From positions 76,760,488 through 76,824,487 of the forward strand of contig CM022297.1 of the NCBI GenBank assembly GCA_011799875.1: DNA of 64,000 bases, read 5' to 3'. Made by a program: the position numbers and the translations under genes. Below, in pieces: positions 34,500-45,185 of this stretch; positions within the stretch are counted from its first letter, which is position 1, and each line of letters begins with the position of its first letter. The stretch is from Thinopyrum elongatum (lineage: Eukaryota; Streptophyta; Magnoliopsida; Poales; Poaceae). The notes under the pieces are model-generated. The model was not told where the DNA came from. It ran no database searches and was given only the letters and a program-made list of their open reading frames with translations.

Positions 34500-34800
34500 C
34501 TACGACCCGAAGGGGCGACGCAGCAGCGGCGGACGGGCGGGTCTGGGCGACGGCGGGAAGACCTCGGGGCGGCAGCGGGGACCGCGGGCCGCGGCGCTAC
34601 AGCCTGAAGGGGAGGCGCAACGGCGGAATGCGGGTCGGTGCAATCGCGGGGATGGCCTCAGGGCGGCGGCGGGGACCACGTGTCATGGCACTACGGCCCG
34701 AAGGGGCGACGCAGCGGCGACGCGCGAGTCGGTGCAGTCACGGGGAGAACCACGGGGCGGCGGCGCTGCGGCCCGACGGGGCGACGCAGCGGCAACCTGA
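34500..34800. repeat. Degenerate GC-rich tandem repeat, about 80-100 bp units
   Basis: Four blocks begin with variants of CGGCCCGAAGGGGCGACGCA, near 34503, 34605, 34695 and 34768. Unit length shrinks from about 100 to 77 bp. The open frames here on the plus strand are by-products of GC richness and repeat structure. Confidence 0.7.
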
Positions 34801-34896
34801 TGCTCGATCGATGTAGGGGCGTGCTGTACTCGAGGCGGTCTTCACAAGACCTGCGAAGGCGCGCGCAAGCGATGGGCCAGATCGGTCGCGCGACGC

Positions 34897-34964
34897 GGAT
34901 GAAGCGGAGCAGCAGATAGGTGATCAATCTGGATGAAGCGGAGCAGCAGATAGGTGATCAATCT
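34897..34964. repeat. Tandem duplication, 34-bp unit x2
   Basis: Exact-looking adjacent copies (34897-34930 and 34931-34964) of a unit starting GGATGAAGCGGAGCAGCAG. Confidence 0.85.
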
Positions 34965-35724
34965 GACCGCTTGCAAAATCGAAGACACTGCTCGGCGTGA
35001 TAAGTGCGGCCGGACGCGGGAATGCGAGCGGCCACCATATTCAGCGCCGGACTGATGTAGCAGGAGCATGCAACCGGTCTGAACACGTACCGTACATGAA
35101 GGCCGATTGGAAACGTACAACCACGTAAGCAGCATGCTTACATAGGACGCAACTTGCAACCATGACCTGTACGGACATGTGCTCCGGGGCAAGCGGCGGG
35201 CCACACCAGAGCCAACAACGCCCGCATGGCATGCGGTAGGGGACACCAGGGCAGCGCATGCGCTGCCGTTACACGTAACGTGGTGCATGCACGAAGCTGG
35301 GGCGGCCGCGTTGTGTTTGGAGGCGAAGTGGATGCAGATGTCTCGATCAGATCATGGGGGTGACGGCCGGTGGATGCGCGGACGGCGGCCGTTCCGGGCC
35401 GCCGAGTTGAAGAAGACGCCGGTGTAGTCGATGCCGAAGTCGGAGTAGAGGCGGGTGGAGGTCGACGGCAACGGCGGGCGACGCAAACCGATCTTAGATC
35501 GAAAAACCAAAAAGAAAGCACCGATCAAGACGACCGGCGGGAGAGAAAAAACCCCAATCAACGGATCAGGAAAAAGACTCTCTAGGGCAGCTGATCAACA
35601 CGATCGACGGACGAACCCTAGATACGGGCGGCGCGGCCTCCGGCGGCGATCATGGAGATTGACCGCCCCGGGGGAGCGGAAGTGGCGGGCGGCGACTAGG
35701 GTTGGATCGGTTAGGCTGAAACCA

Positions 35725-35881
35725 TGTTAGAAGGGAGAGAGGGGATTGGTGGAATTGTTTGTTGTATTGCTTGAGCCTCATGGGCATATATATAGGAGTA
35801 CATGATCTACTTGAAGTACGAGAGAAGTCAGGACAAATCCTAGTCTATCTTATGTTTCCTAATGAATAAATATACTCAACA
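35725..35881 (-). repeat. Right LTR (5' LTR) of short-LTR element
   Basis: 157-bp partner of the copy at 17239-17410, next to the primer-binding site on the minus strand. Here the TA tract is short (CATATATATAGG). Confidence 0.82.
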
Positions 35882-36284
35882 GTTTCGACGGCAACATCAT
35901 CACGCGTAACACTGGCTTGAGTGAATTGGCATTGACGCACCTCTGCATGAGTTCTATGGAGCAGTAGGTTGGTTTTCGGGGACGTGATAATTGGGCCTAG
36001 CCTAGGAATGTGCAAGCAAGCTAGAGCACGGACTGGATGTCGCTTTCGCTTTCGTGCTGTGCCGGGCGGTGTGGAGTCGCTGTCCGCGTAATTCCATTGG
36101 AAGGAAGGAAGGGGCGGGAGTGATGGTCGGCCAGTGGACTCTGTGGTTTTTTTTTTTCCATTCCTTTTCTTCATGGATGGATGGGAGGCTCAGGCCCCTA
36201 CTCTACTCGTGCTACGGTGATGGACGGACGATCCAAAGGCGTCGCACGCGTGTCCCGCTCAATGCACCCAAAAGAGAAGCGTTA
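35882..36284. other. Spacer between the two nested clusters
   Basis: About 400 bp of apparently unoccupied DNA between the short-LTR element and the Harbinger element; no gene or repeat recognised. Includes a T-run near 36150. Confidence 0.4.
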
Positions 36285-36893
36285 GGCCAGTTCCAGCGAG
36301 CGAACCCATCCCGTCCGTTCTAATCCGTTTGTGATAGAACGGATGAATAGTGTTGCCTAACGCGCGGCTCCAAACGGACAAATGTCCGGTTTTCGTTCGT
36401 TTTTGACCCATTCCCGGTCTAAATTTTTGTCGCGTCTTGGGGTGAAACGGACATCGCGCGGACGGGCTGGATGCACGCCCTTGTCCTCCCCGTGGTCCGC
36501 CTGTCGGGGACACTAGCACTCCATTCGCCTCCAACACCTCCACCTGCTCTCCCTCGCCCCACCCCGCCGCCGGCGCCGCCACTATTCTCCGGCCGCCTCC
36601 TCACTGCTCACCCTCCGGCCGTCCATACCAAACCACGTCTCGACATGGCCGCCACCACGCCCGCGCGTTCGTAAGAGTTTTGGCCGTCGGTTGGAGGAGT
36701 TTTGGCCGTCGCCGTCGTAGCCGGTGCCAGAGGGGATACGACCGCCGGCGACGGCTATGGACCACGGCAGCTTCCGTCGGGTGCTCGAGAGCGGCCTGTA
36801 GCCGGCCGCCAACCACCCCTGCTGCATCGAGGTGATCATCGCGGCCTCTTAGCCACCACGACCGCAAGGTGTTTGAACTTTGCCCACAAAGAT

Positions 36894-38007
36894 ATGGACA
36901 GTGGAGATGATTTTTTCTTCAACCACTTCATTTATTCATCGGACGATTCGTCCTCGGATGACGAAAATCTTGTGGTGGCTGCACTGGTCGTTCACGACCA
37001 CATTCAACGACAGCTTCCTCGGTATAGGGGGTCAGTCCCTGGCCGTGCTCCCAACCTGAACCGCAACAGAGAGAGAGGCCACGCCCTGCTCTATGCCGAT
37101 TATTTTACGAATACCCCGCTCTTCAAACCGGATAAATTCCGTCACCGTTTTCGTATGGCAAGGCATGTGTTCAATCGTATCCGAGAGGGAGTAGTTGCTC
37201 ATGACCCATACTTCGAGTGCAAAACGGATGCCCTTGGCAAGCTTGGATTCTCCTCTTATCAGAAATGCACCGCGGCCATCCGCATGCTTGCATATGGAAT
37301 TCCAGGCGATCTGGTGGATGAGTACGTGCGCATGAGTGAGTCCACATGTCTGCTGTCACTGTACAGTTTCTGCAAGGCCGTGGTGGCAGTGTTTGGCCCT
37401 GAGTACTTGAGACAGCCAAATGCTGCTGATACCGAAAGGCTGTTGGTGAGCAACGCCGATAGAGGCTTTTCAGGCATGCTTGGCAGCATAGATTGTATGC
37501 ACTGGGAGTGGAAGAACTGTCCATTTGCTTGGCAGGGCCGGTACAAGGGGCATGTTAAAGCGTGCACTGTCATATTAGAAGCAGTGGCTTCACAAGATCT
37601 TTGGATATGGCATTCTTTCTTCGGCATGGCAGCTTCTCACAATGATATCAATGTGCTGCAGCGTTCTTCAGTATTCGCAAGGCTTGCAGAAGTCCACTCC
37701 CCACCAGTCAACTTTGAGATCAATGGCCACCACTACAACAAGGTATACTACCTAGCTGATGGTATATATCCTCAGTGGACAACTTTTGTGAAGACAATCT
37801 GGAAACCCCAAGATGAGAAGAGACAAAGATTTGCCCAAATGCAAGAGAGTGTTAGAAAGGATGTGGAGCGCGCTTTTGGTGTGCTTCAATCCCGATGGGG
37901 TATCGTTCGACACCCTGCACTGACATGGGATGAAGGGAAGCTTTGGGAGGTAATGACTGCTTGTGTGATCATGCACAACATGATCGTCGAGGACAAGCGT
38001 GATAACA
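36894..38007 (+). pseudogene. PIF/Harbinger transposase (DDE_Tnp_4), 5' part
   Basis: Transposase of the PIF/Harbinger superfamily, a DDE nuclease that cuts and pastes its own element. I take the ATG at 36894 ([16 protein letters not shown]) because the sequence before it has no similarity to the family; the frame is open from 36702. All three catalytic residues are visible: Asp in GSIDCMHW (residue 200), Asp in [10 protein letters not shown] (289) and Glu in [14 protein letters not shown] (325). The reading frame is unbroken up to VEDKRDN, where a CACTA element starts at 38008. The rest of the protein lies 12 kb away at 50209. The catalytic domain is complete, and only the C-terminal 60 or so residues are separated. 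Confidence 0.9.
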
Positions 38008-38029
38008 CACTAGTAGAAAACAGGGCTTT

Positions 38030-38262
38030 GGTCCAGGCCTGCCCAGCCCATTAGTCCCGGTTCAGTCAGGAACCGGGACCCATGGGGGCATACGTCCCGG
38101 TTCGTGCGCCCAGGGGGCCGGCCGGGGCTCGTGGGGCATTGGTCCCGGTTCATCTGGACCCTTTGGTCCCGGTTCCAGACACGAACCGGGACCAATGGGC
38201 CTCGCTCCTGGCCCACATCCATTGGTCTCGGTTCGTGGCTGGAACCGGGACCAAAGGCTGAC
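38030..38262. repeat. 5' subterminal repeat array of the CACTA
   Basis: Dense copies of GGTCCCGGTT and its inverse AACCGGGACC in both orientations, often as inverted pairs, directly before a TATA box. Established knowledge for En/Spm: such arrays are binding sites for the element's TNPA-type protein and are needed for transposition. Confidence 0.85.
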
Positions 38263-38273
38263 CAATGTTGTGC

Positions 38274-38283
38274 CTATATATAC
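38274..38283 (+). promoter_or_regulatory. TATA box of the CACTA first transcription unit
   Basis: CTATATATAC right after the 5' subterminal array. It would drive the small membrane-protein ORF and TNP2. Confidence 0.65.
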
Positions 38284-38666
38284 CCCTCGCCTGCGAGCAG
38301 AGCACTCCACTGCTCTGTTTTTTTCTGACCGGCGAGGGAAGGGCTTTGTGGTGCTCTAGCTCACCTCCTATGCACATGAGGTGTTCGATGAAATGCCCGA
38401 GCCACACTACTTAAGCTTTCTCCTCTCCAAACCCGACCTTCAAGCTCCATTTTTCTCAAGATTTGTCTAGGTTTAGCGGTCCGTCACGTCCCGTCCCCGT
38501 CTTCACCGCCGTCGATCGCCCGCGCCGATCTCGTCACCGGCACCACTGTGGTGAGCCTCTTTTTATTACATTCTTTCTAAAAGAAAAAAAATTCTTACTT
38601 GTATGATTTAGATAGATACTTGTATAATTTTCTTACTTTTATTATTGTTTGTTATTATATAGTGCG

Positions 38667-39113
38667 ATGGTTTTGGTATCCGCCCCCGTCGGCCCTCGTC
38701 CTGTCTATGATTCGGATGTGGTATATATTATATTTTATAACTATTTGGTTCATTTATTGTTTATGACAATTATGCCGACCAACGTGACATAGATTTTTTT
38801 ATCTAGGAGGTATGTGAACCGGAAATTCCAACCGACCCTATTGTCGAGAGGTTAAATTTAGTTGAAGAAGAAAACAATTACTTGAAGGAAAAATTGAAAA
38901 AAAATTGAGGAGGAGAAGATGATATTGGAGTTGCATGTTGCGGATGTCGTCGATGATCACAAGATCAAGATGGATGCAATGCGCTTCAAGATTAGAAAGT
39001 ATAGAAAATATGCCATTCATACCGAGGCTTGGTATCATTATGCCGTTGGATCAATTGTTACCTTGGTTGCGATTATGATCGCATTTGTTGTTGCATTGAA
39101 ATGTTTTACATAG
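38667..39113 (+). pseudogene. Small coiled-coil/membrane protein ORF of the CACTA
   Basis: Exon 38667-38720 (MVLVSAPVGPRPVYDSDV), a GT-AG intron, then 38807 onwards (EVCEPEIPTDPIVERL). It runs into a charged coiled-coil-like stretch (VEEENNYLKEKLKK), breaks at a run of eight A (38897-38904), and continues one frame over through IEEEKMILELHVADVV to a membrane segment (YAVGSIVTLVAIMIAFVVAL) and a stop at 39111-39113. The two parts fit together if the A-run is one base too long. The predicted product is about 100 residues: an N-terminal soluble part, a coiled coil and one membrane span at the C-terminus. It lies between the promoter and TNP2. I know no established role for such a protein in CACTA transposition. 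Confidence 0.55.
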
Positions 39114-39285
39114 TTTCAATGTATGGTTTAATTAGCTGCTCTGGAGAGCTATATGTTGTTCAATGAGAACTATGTATGTACTTTGGTTTTAATGTGATGA
39201 TGAACTTCTATTAATTTGGTCACTTATCTATTCATGATGTTTTGTAATGGTTTTTGACACACTTAATTATATATAATGCACGCAG

Positions 39286-42200
39286 ATGAACCGGCAATGG
39301 ATGTACGGTGACAGACGCACCTCCGAGTACATTAAGGGCGTGCATAATTTTCTCGAAGTGGCTGAGGCAAACAAGCAGAATGGTTTTATGTGCTGTCCAT
39401 GCCCTATATGTGGGAATACGAAGTCTTTCTCTGACCGAAAAATCCTTCACACCCACCTGCTTTATAAGGGTTTCATGCCACACTATAATGTTTGGACCAG
39501 GCACGGAGAAATAGGGGTTATGATGGAAGACAGCGAAGAAGAAGAGGACGATGACAACTATGTGCCCCCTGAATACGATGATGCTGCAACGAGGGAAGCT
39601 GAAGATCAAGAGGAACCAGACGATGTGCCCGATGATGATCTTCGCCGGGTCATTGTTGATGCAAGGAGACAGTGCGAAAAGTGAAAAGGAGAAGCTGAAG
39701 TTCGATCGCATGTTAGAGGATCACCAAAAAGGGTTGTACCCCAATTACGAAGATGGCAACACAAAGCTCGGTACCGTACTGGAATTGCTGCAGTGGAAGG
39801 TAGAGAATGCTGTGCCTGACAAAGGATTTGAGAAGCTACTGAAAATATTGAAGAAGAAGCTTCCAAAGGATAACGAATTGCCCGACAGTACGTACGCAGC
39901 AAAGAAGGTCGTATGCCCTCTAGGATTGGAGGTGCAGAAGATACATGCATGCCCTAATGACTGCATCCTGTACCGCGGTGCGTACGAGGATTTGAATGCA
40001 TGCCCGGTATGCGGTGCATTACGGTATAAGATCAGACGAGATGACCCTGGTGATGTTGACGGCGAGCCCCCCAGGAAGAGGGTTCCTGCCAAGGTGATGT
40101 GGTATGCTCCTATAATACCACGGTTGAAATGTCTGTTCAGAAACAAAGAGCATGCCAAGTTGATGCGATGGCACAGAGAGGACCGTAAGAAAGATGGGAA
40201 GTTGAGAGCACCCGCTGACGGGTCGCAGTGGAGAAAAATCGAGAGAAAGTACCGGGCTGAGTTTGCAGGTGACCCAAGGAACGTATGGTTTGGTTTAAGC
40301 GCCGATGGCATTAATCCTTTCGGGGAGCAGAGCAGCAATCACAACACCTGGCCCGTGACTCTATGTATCTATAACCTTCCTCCTTGGCTGTGCATGAAGC
40401 GGAAGTTCATTATGATGCCAGTACTCATTCAAGGCCCTAAGCAACCCGGCAACGACATTGATGTGTACCTAAGGCCATTAGTTGAAGAACTTTTACAGCT
40501 GTGGAATGGAAACGGTGTACGTGTGTGGGATGAGCACAGACAGGAGGAATTTGACATGCATGCGTTGCTGTTTGTAACCATCAATGATTGGCCTGCTCTC
40601 AGTAACCTTTCAGGACAGACAAACAAGGGATACCACGCATGCACACACTGTTTAGCTGACACCGAAAGTATATACCTGGACAAATGCAGGAAGAATGTGT
40701 ACCTGGGACATCGTCGATTTCTTCCGACCAACCATAAATGTCGAAAGAAAGGCAAGCATTTCAAAGGCGAGGCAGATCACCGGAAGAAGCCCGCCATGCA
40801 TACCAGTGATCACGTACTTGCTATGGTCAATGATTTACACGTAATCTTTGGAAAGGGTCCCAGCGGACTATCTGTTCCGAATGACGCTGAGGGACGCGCT
40901 CCCATGTGGAAGAAGAAATCTATATTTTGGGACCTACCCTACTGGAAAGACCTAGAGGTCTGCTCTTCAATCGACGTGATGCACGTGACAAAGAACCTTT
41001 GCGTGAACCTGCTAGGCTTCTTGGGCGTGTATGGAAAGACAAAAGATACACCGGAGGCACGGGAGGACCTGCAACGTTGGCACGAAAAAGACGGCATGCC
41101 TCCAAAGCAGTATGAAGGTCCTGCCAGCTACGCTCTTACCAAAGAAGAGAAGGAAATCTTCTTTGAATGCCTGCTCAGTATGAAGGTCCCGTCTGGCTTC
41201 TCGTCGAATATAAAGGGAATAATAAATATGGCAGAGAAAAAGTTCCAGAACCTAAAGTCTCATGACTGCCACGTGATTATGACGCAACTGCTTCCGGTTG
41301 CATTGAGGGGGCTTCTACGGGAAAACGTTCGATTAGCCATTGTGAAGCTATGTGCATTCCTCAATGCAATCTCTCAGAAGGTGATCATTCCAGAAATCAT
41401 ACCAAGGCTAAGGAGTGATGTGGCACAATGTCTTGTCAGTTTCGAGCTGGTGTTCCCACCATTATTCTTCAATATCATGACGCACGTCCTAGTTCATCTA
41501 GTCGACGAGATTGTCGTTCTGGGCCCCGTATTTCTACACAATATGTTCCCCTTTGAGAGGTTCATGGGAGTCCTAAAGAAATATGTCCGTAACCGCGCTA
41601 GGCCAGAAGGAAGCATCTCCATGGGCCATCAAACAGAGGATGTCATTGGGTTTTGTGTTGACTTCATTCCTGACCTTAAGAAGATTGGTCTCCCTCAATC
41701 ACGGTATGAGGGGAGACTGACTGGAAAAGGCACGCTAGGAGGGGACTCAATAATATGCAGGGACGGGCATTCTTGGTCTCAAGCACACTACACAGTTGTA
41801 CAGAACTCTACCTTGGTGACCCCGTATGTCGATGAACACAAGAACATTCTGTGCTCCAAACACCCGGAGCAGTGTGACGACTGGATTACATGTGAACACA
41901 TCAGGACTTTCGGCAGTTGGTTGGAAACACGTCTCAGAGGTGACAACACTGTTTCTGATGAGCTGTACTCGTTGTCCAGGGGACCATCTTCGACTGTATT
42001 GACTTACAAAGGATACGAGATAAATGAGAATACATTTTACACGATCGCCCAAGATCAAAAGAGCACCAACCAAAACAGCGGTGTCCGCTTTGATGCAGCA
42101 ACCAAGAGGGGAAAGGACACATATTATGGTTACATAGTGGACATATGGGAACTTGACTACGGACATGATTTTAAGGTCCCTTTGTTTAAGTGCAAATGGG

Positions 42201-42589
42201 TCAATCTGTCAGGAGGCGGGGTACAGGTAGAGCCACATTACGGAATGACAACAGTGGATCTGAACAATCTTGGGTACACAGACGAACCATTCGTCCTAGC
42301 CAATGATGTGGCGCAGGTTTTCTATGTGAAGGACATGTCTACCAAACCGAGAAAAAGAAAAGATAAGGAAGCGAATACATCATATGATGAGCCAAAGCGC
42401 CACATAGTTCTTTCAGGGAAAAGAGACATCGTGGGAGTGGAGGGTAAGACAGACATGTCTGAAGATTATGAAAAGTTTCATGAAATTCCTCCCTTCAAAG
42501 TCAAGGCTAACCCAAGCACCCTGTTAAGCGATGAAGAATATCCATGGTTATGGCGCAATAAGCAAAGGACACAAGCAAAGAAAAAGTGA
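39286..42589 (+). pseudogene. CACTA transposase TNP2, one frameshift
   Basis: Large transposase of En/Spm-type elements (TNPD/TNP2), which cleaves at the CACTA ends. It begins MNRQWMYGDRRTSEYIKGV, the transposase-associated zinc-binding domain (CCPCPICGN; HLLYKGFMPHY), followed by a very acidic linker. At 39677-39680 a run of four A shifts the frame: the first part ends at a TGA, while the rest continues from 39678 as KSEKEKLKFDRMLEDH for over 960 residues. The long part has the family's core: CPNDCILYRGAYEDLNACPVC, FGLSADGINPFG, WPALSNLSGQTNKGYHAC, CSSIDVMHVTKNLCVNLLGF, then the DUF4218- and DUF4216-like C-terminal blocks. Apart from the frameshift the frame is intact, so loss of function is recent. 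Confidence 0.92.
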
Positions 42590-43560
42590 AGACAGATGAA
42601 GTCAGAAAGGGTTGAAAATTGATGATGTGGCTTTGAATGGTTCATTTTGAGCACACAAAAAGTCTGGAGTTCAAATAAGTTCAAAAAACTGAAATCCCTT
42701 TGTAACAGATGAGTTTTTGTCTGAAACCCTGATACTTCGAAAGAGATTGTCCATTTTGTACACGAAGTGCATCCAGTTTTTGCCGTAACCCTCTCAACTT
42801 TTATGAAACTCTAATAGCAAAAATAATAAACTAAAAGAATGAACTAGAAAACTTTAATGAAACTCTAATAGAAAAAAGAATGAACTAGAAAACTTTAATG
42901 AAACTCTAATAGCAAAAGGAATCAACTAAAATTTATGCAACTAAAATTAGCAAAGTATTTTCTGTTCAAAACATTAAAAGCAAAAAGAACTTTTTTTGTT
43001 AGAAACTTTAATAGCAAAAAGAATTATCATAAAGATTTTTTTTGTTAGAAACTAAAATAACAAAAACTGTTTTTGAATATAATGATAAAACACAGTAATA
43101 TTAAATAGCAGGAAAAAGAATCACTCAAAAATCTATTTTTATAGTAAAGTTAATCACAAACTAGTGATTCACACAAATTTCAAAGAATTCAAATTTAAAC
43201 TATTCGAATTGGAAAACTAATGGCACTAACAGAAAGTTTATAATATTTATTACCTAAAAGCAAAAAGAATTAAAAAATAAAGAAGAAAAAAAGAAAATAA
43301 ATAAAGCAAAAAACAAAATAAAAAACTGGAAAAAAATAGAAAAAAAAATGCCACCTACTGGGCCACCACGGCCTCAATACGACTAGAAACCCAACCACGG
43401 GCCAGGATTCATGCCCGCAGAAGGCCCAGTAGGCCCACAGGCAGCGGAATGTCAGGTTAGGCCCGTAAGCCTGCATTTGAGAGGAGCTCGAGAGGGCAGC
43501 CACAGTGGGGCTTATAAACCACTCCGAGCCCCTCTCAACTAGCGAGGTGGGACTAAACAT
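42590..43560. other. CACTA spacer after TNP2
   Basis: AT-rich, no supported gene. It holds short repeated phrases (GAACTAGAAAACTTTAATG appears twice near 42840-42900) and A-rich runs, then a GC-richer transition into the internal repeat array. Confidence 0.5.
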
Positions 43561-43569
43561 TTGGCTGCG

Positions 43570-43856
43570 GGCAGCACAAGGCCTTTGGTCCCGGTTGGTG
43601 CCACCAAACCTGGACTAAAGCTCGGCTTTGGTCCCGGTTGGTGGACTAAAGCTCGGCTTTGGTCCCGGTTGGTGGCACCAACCGGTACCAATGCCCCCTT
43701 TAGTCCCGGTTGGTGCCACCAACCGGGACCAAAGGTCTCTGTTTCCCGCCCTTTGGGCTGCTGAAAAGAGACCTTTGGTCCCGGTTGGTGGCACAACCGG
43801 GACTAAAAGGGGGGCGTTGGTCCCCGGTTGGTGCCTTACGAACCGGGACCCAATGC
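43570..43856. repeat. Internal GTCCCGGTT array of the CACTA
   Basis: At least seven copies of TTGGTCCCGGTTGGTG-type sequence and its inverse (ACCAACCGGGAC), the same motif as at the element ends. It sits in the middle of the element immediately before a second TATA box. One segment (CTCGGCTTTGGTCCCGGTTGGTG with flanks) is tandemly duplicated near 43620-43680. Confidence 0.85.
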
Positions 43857-43860
43857 CCGT

Positions 43861-43868
43861 CTATATAA
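43861..43868 (+). promoter_or_regulatory. TATA box of the CACTA second transcription unit
   Basis: CTATATAAAA next to the internal array. It would drive the Ulp1-like gene with a leader of about 2 kb (ATG at 45844) that includes the SNF2 inverted repeat. Confidence 0.65.
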
Positions 43869-44379
43869 AAACCAGCACTTGAAAAATTCTTCAGTTTTTT
43901 TCCAATCCACCCCGACGCGGCCCAGGAGGCCCCTTGCCCCGACGCAGTCGCCGCGCCGCCCCTGCCTTGCCCCGACGTCCTCGCCGCGCCGCCCTGCCCC
44001 GACGCCAATCGTCCTCGTCCGTCCCCGCCTTCGACTCACCATCGCTCTCCCCATACGTCTCCGTCCTCTCCCCTCGCCCTATCCTCCATCGCAGTCCCCT
44101 CGGTACCCCTGTCCCACGCCGTACCGCTCGCGCCTGCTCCTCGCCTACTCCTGTACCTCGCCCCGCTCACCTGCCTCGCACCTCCGACACGCCCCGGCCC
44201 CAACGCCGCGCCGCCCCGACGCTCGGCACGCCCTGCACTGCCCCGACTCCTCCTGTGAGCACCGCCGCCGCGTTGCTATTTTTTTATATATGTTTTTTGT
44301 ATATATATATATATGCTTTCTTTTTATATGTATGTAGTTATGTATGTATGTATGTATTTTTTAAACTTTTTATATGTAT

Positions 44380-44830
44380 GGAAAAGAGGAAGAGGAAGAA
44401 GGCGAAGAAAAAGAGGAGAGGAAAATAGGGGAGAAAAAATGAGAGAAATAGAAAAAAATAAAGAGGAAAGAAGGGAGAAGAAGGAGAAAACAAAAAATAA
44501 GAAAGGAGAGAAAGAGAAAAAAAAAAGAGGAGAAGAAGAAGGATAGAGGAGAGAAGAAAAAATAGATATATGAATCTATTTTTCTTCTTCTCCCTCTTCC
44601 TTCTTCTTCTCCTTTTTTGAGGAAGAAAAAAAATAGAAGGAAAGAAGGAGAAGAAGAGGCGAAAAAAAAAATAAGAGAGTGAAGAAAGAAAAAAAAGAGG
44701 AGAGAAAAGGAATAGGGAGAAGAACAAAAATAGATATATTATCTATTTTTTTTCGTTCTCCTCTATTCCTTCTCTTCTCCTCTTTTTTTTTTCTTCTTCC
44801 TCTTCTGTTTTCTTTTCTTCTTCCTCTTAA
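44380..44830. repeat. Alternating polypurine and polypyrimidine tracts
   Basis: Four long blocks of nearly pure A/G, T/C, A/G and T/C (about 44380-44563, 44576-44620, 44620-44728 and 44741-44830). Adjacent blocks are rough inverted copies meeting at ATAGATATAT-type centres. Reading frames here on both strands are low-complexity artefacts. Confidence 0.8.
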
Positions 44831-44846
44831 TTTTTATCGGGAACGA

Positions 44847-45060
44847 GGGGTCGGGGATAGCCGCAGCGGTCGAGGGTCGGAACTAGGGTATAGAGAGTCG
44901 AGGAACGCCGAGGGGTCGAGGGTCGAGGAACGCAGGGGCGAGGGTCGGGGAACTAGGTAGAGGGTCGTGGTCGCCGCGCGGTCGAGGGTCGTGAACTAGG
45001 TAGAGGGGTCGAGGGTCGCCGAGGGGTCGAGGGTCGAGGTTCGTCCAGGGGTCGAGGGTC
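44847..45060. repeat. GGTCGAGGGTCG minisatellite-like array
   Basis: Irregular tandem copies built on GAGGGTCGAGG with interspersed GGAACTAGGTAGAGG. GC-rich and non-coding in appearance. Confidence 0.75.
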
Positions 45061-45120
45061 CAGATTTATCAAGAATGACCCCCATTATGGATGGCACAAG
45101 TGATCCAATTTTTTTCTGAT

Positions 45121-45185
45121 CTATTCTATCTATATATATAGATATATTATATATATATATATATATAATTATCTATATATATATA
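45121..45185. repeat. AT dinucleotide tract
   Basis: Mostly (TA)n with CTATATATAG-type breaks, directly before the left arm of the SNF2 inverted repeat. Confidence 0.8.

Larger units (their letters stand above)
17239..35881 (-). mobile_element. Short-LTR non-autonomous retroelement split by nested insertions
   Basis: The two LTRs (17239-17410 and 35725-35881) both start TGTTAGAAGGGA and end ATACTCAACA, and are close copies. Flanking 5-mers GGTTC (17234-17238) and GTTTC (35882-35886) look like a target duplication with one change. Orientation is minus: next to the right LTR the minus strand reads TGGTTTCAGCCTAACC, similar to an initiator-Met tRNA primer site, and next to the left LTR a C-run (17411-17417) is the polypurine tract seen from the other strand. 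The element's own interior is only 17411-17927 plus 34016-35724 (about 2.2 kb). It is GC-rich with tandem duplications and shows no gag, protease, integrase or reverse transcriptase, so it must have been mobilised in trans. A Gypsy-type element interrupts it. Confidence 0.8.

Noticed and set aside
34411..34816. Overlapping plus-strand ORFs in the short-LTR element as captured genes
   Set aside because: They coincide with a GC-rich tandem repeat, and all frames are open there; no domain seen.
44313..44960. Lys/Glu-rich and Phe/Leu-rich ORFs
   Set aside because: Artefacts of polypurine and polypyrimidine tracts.
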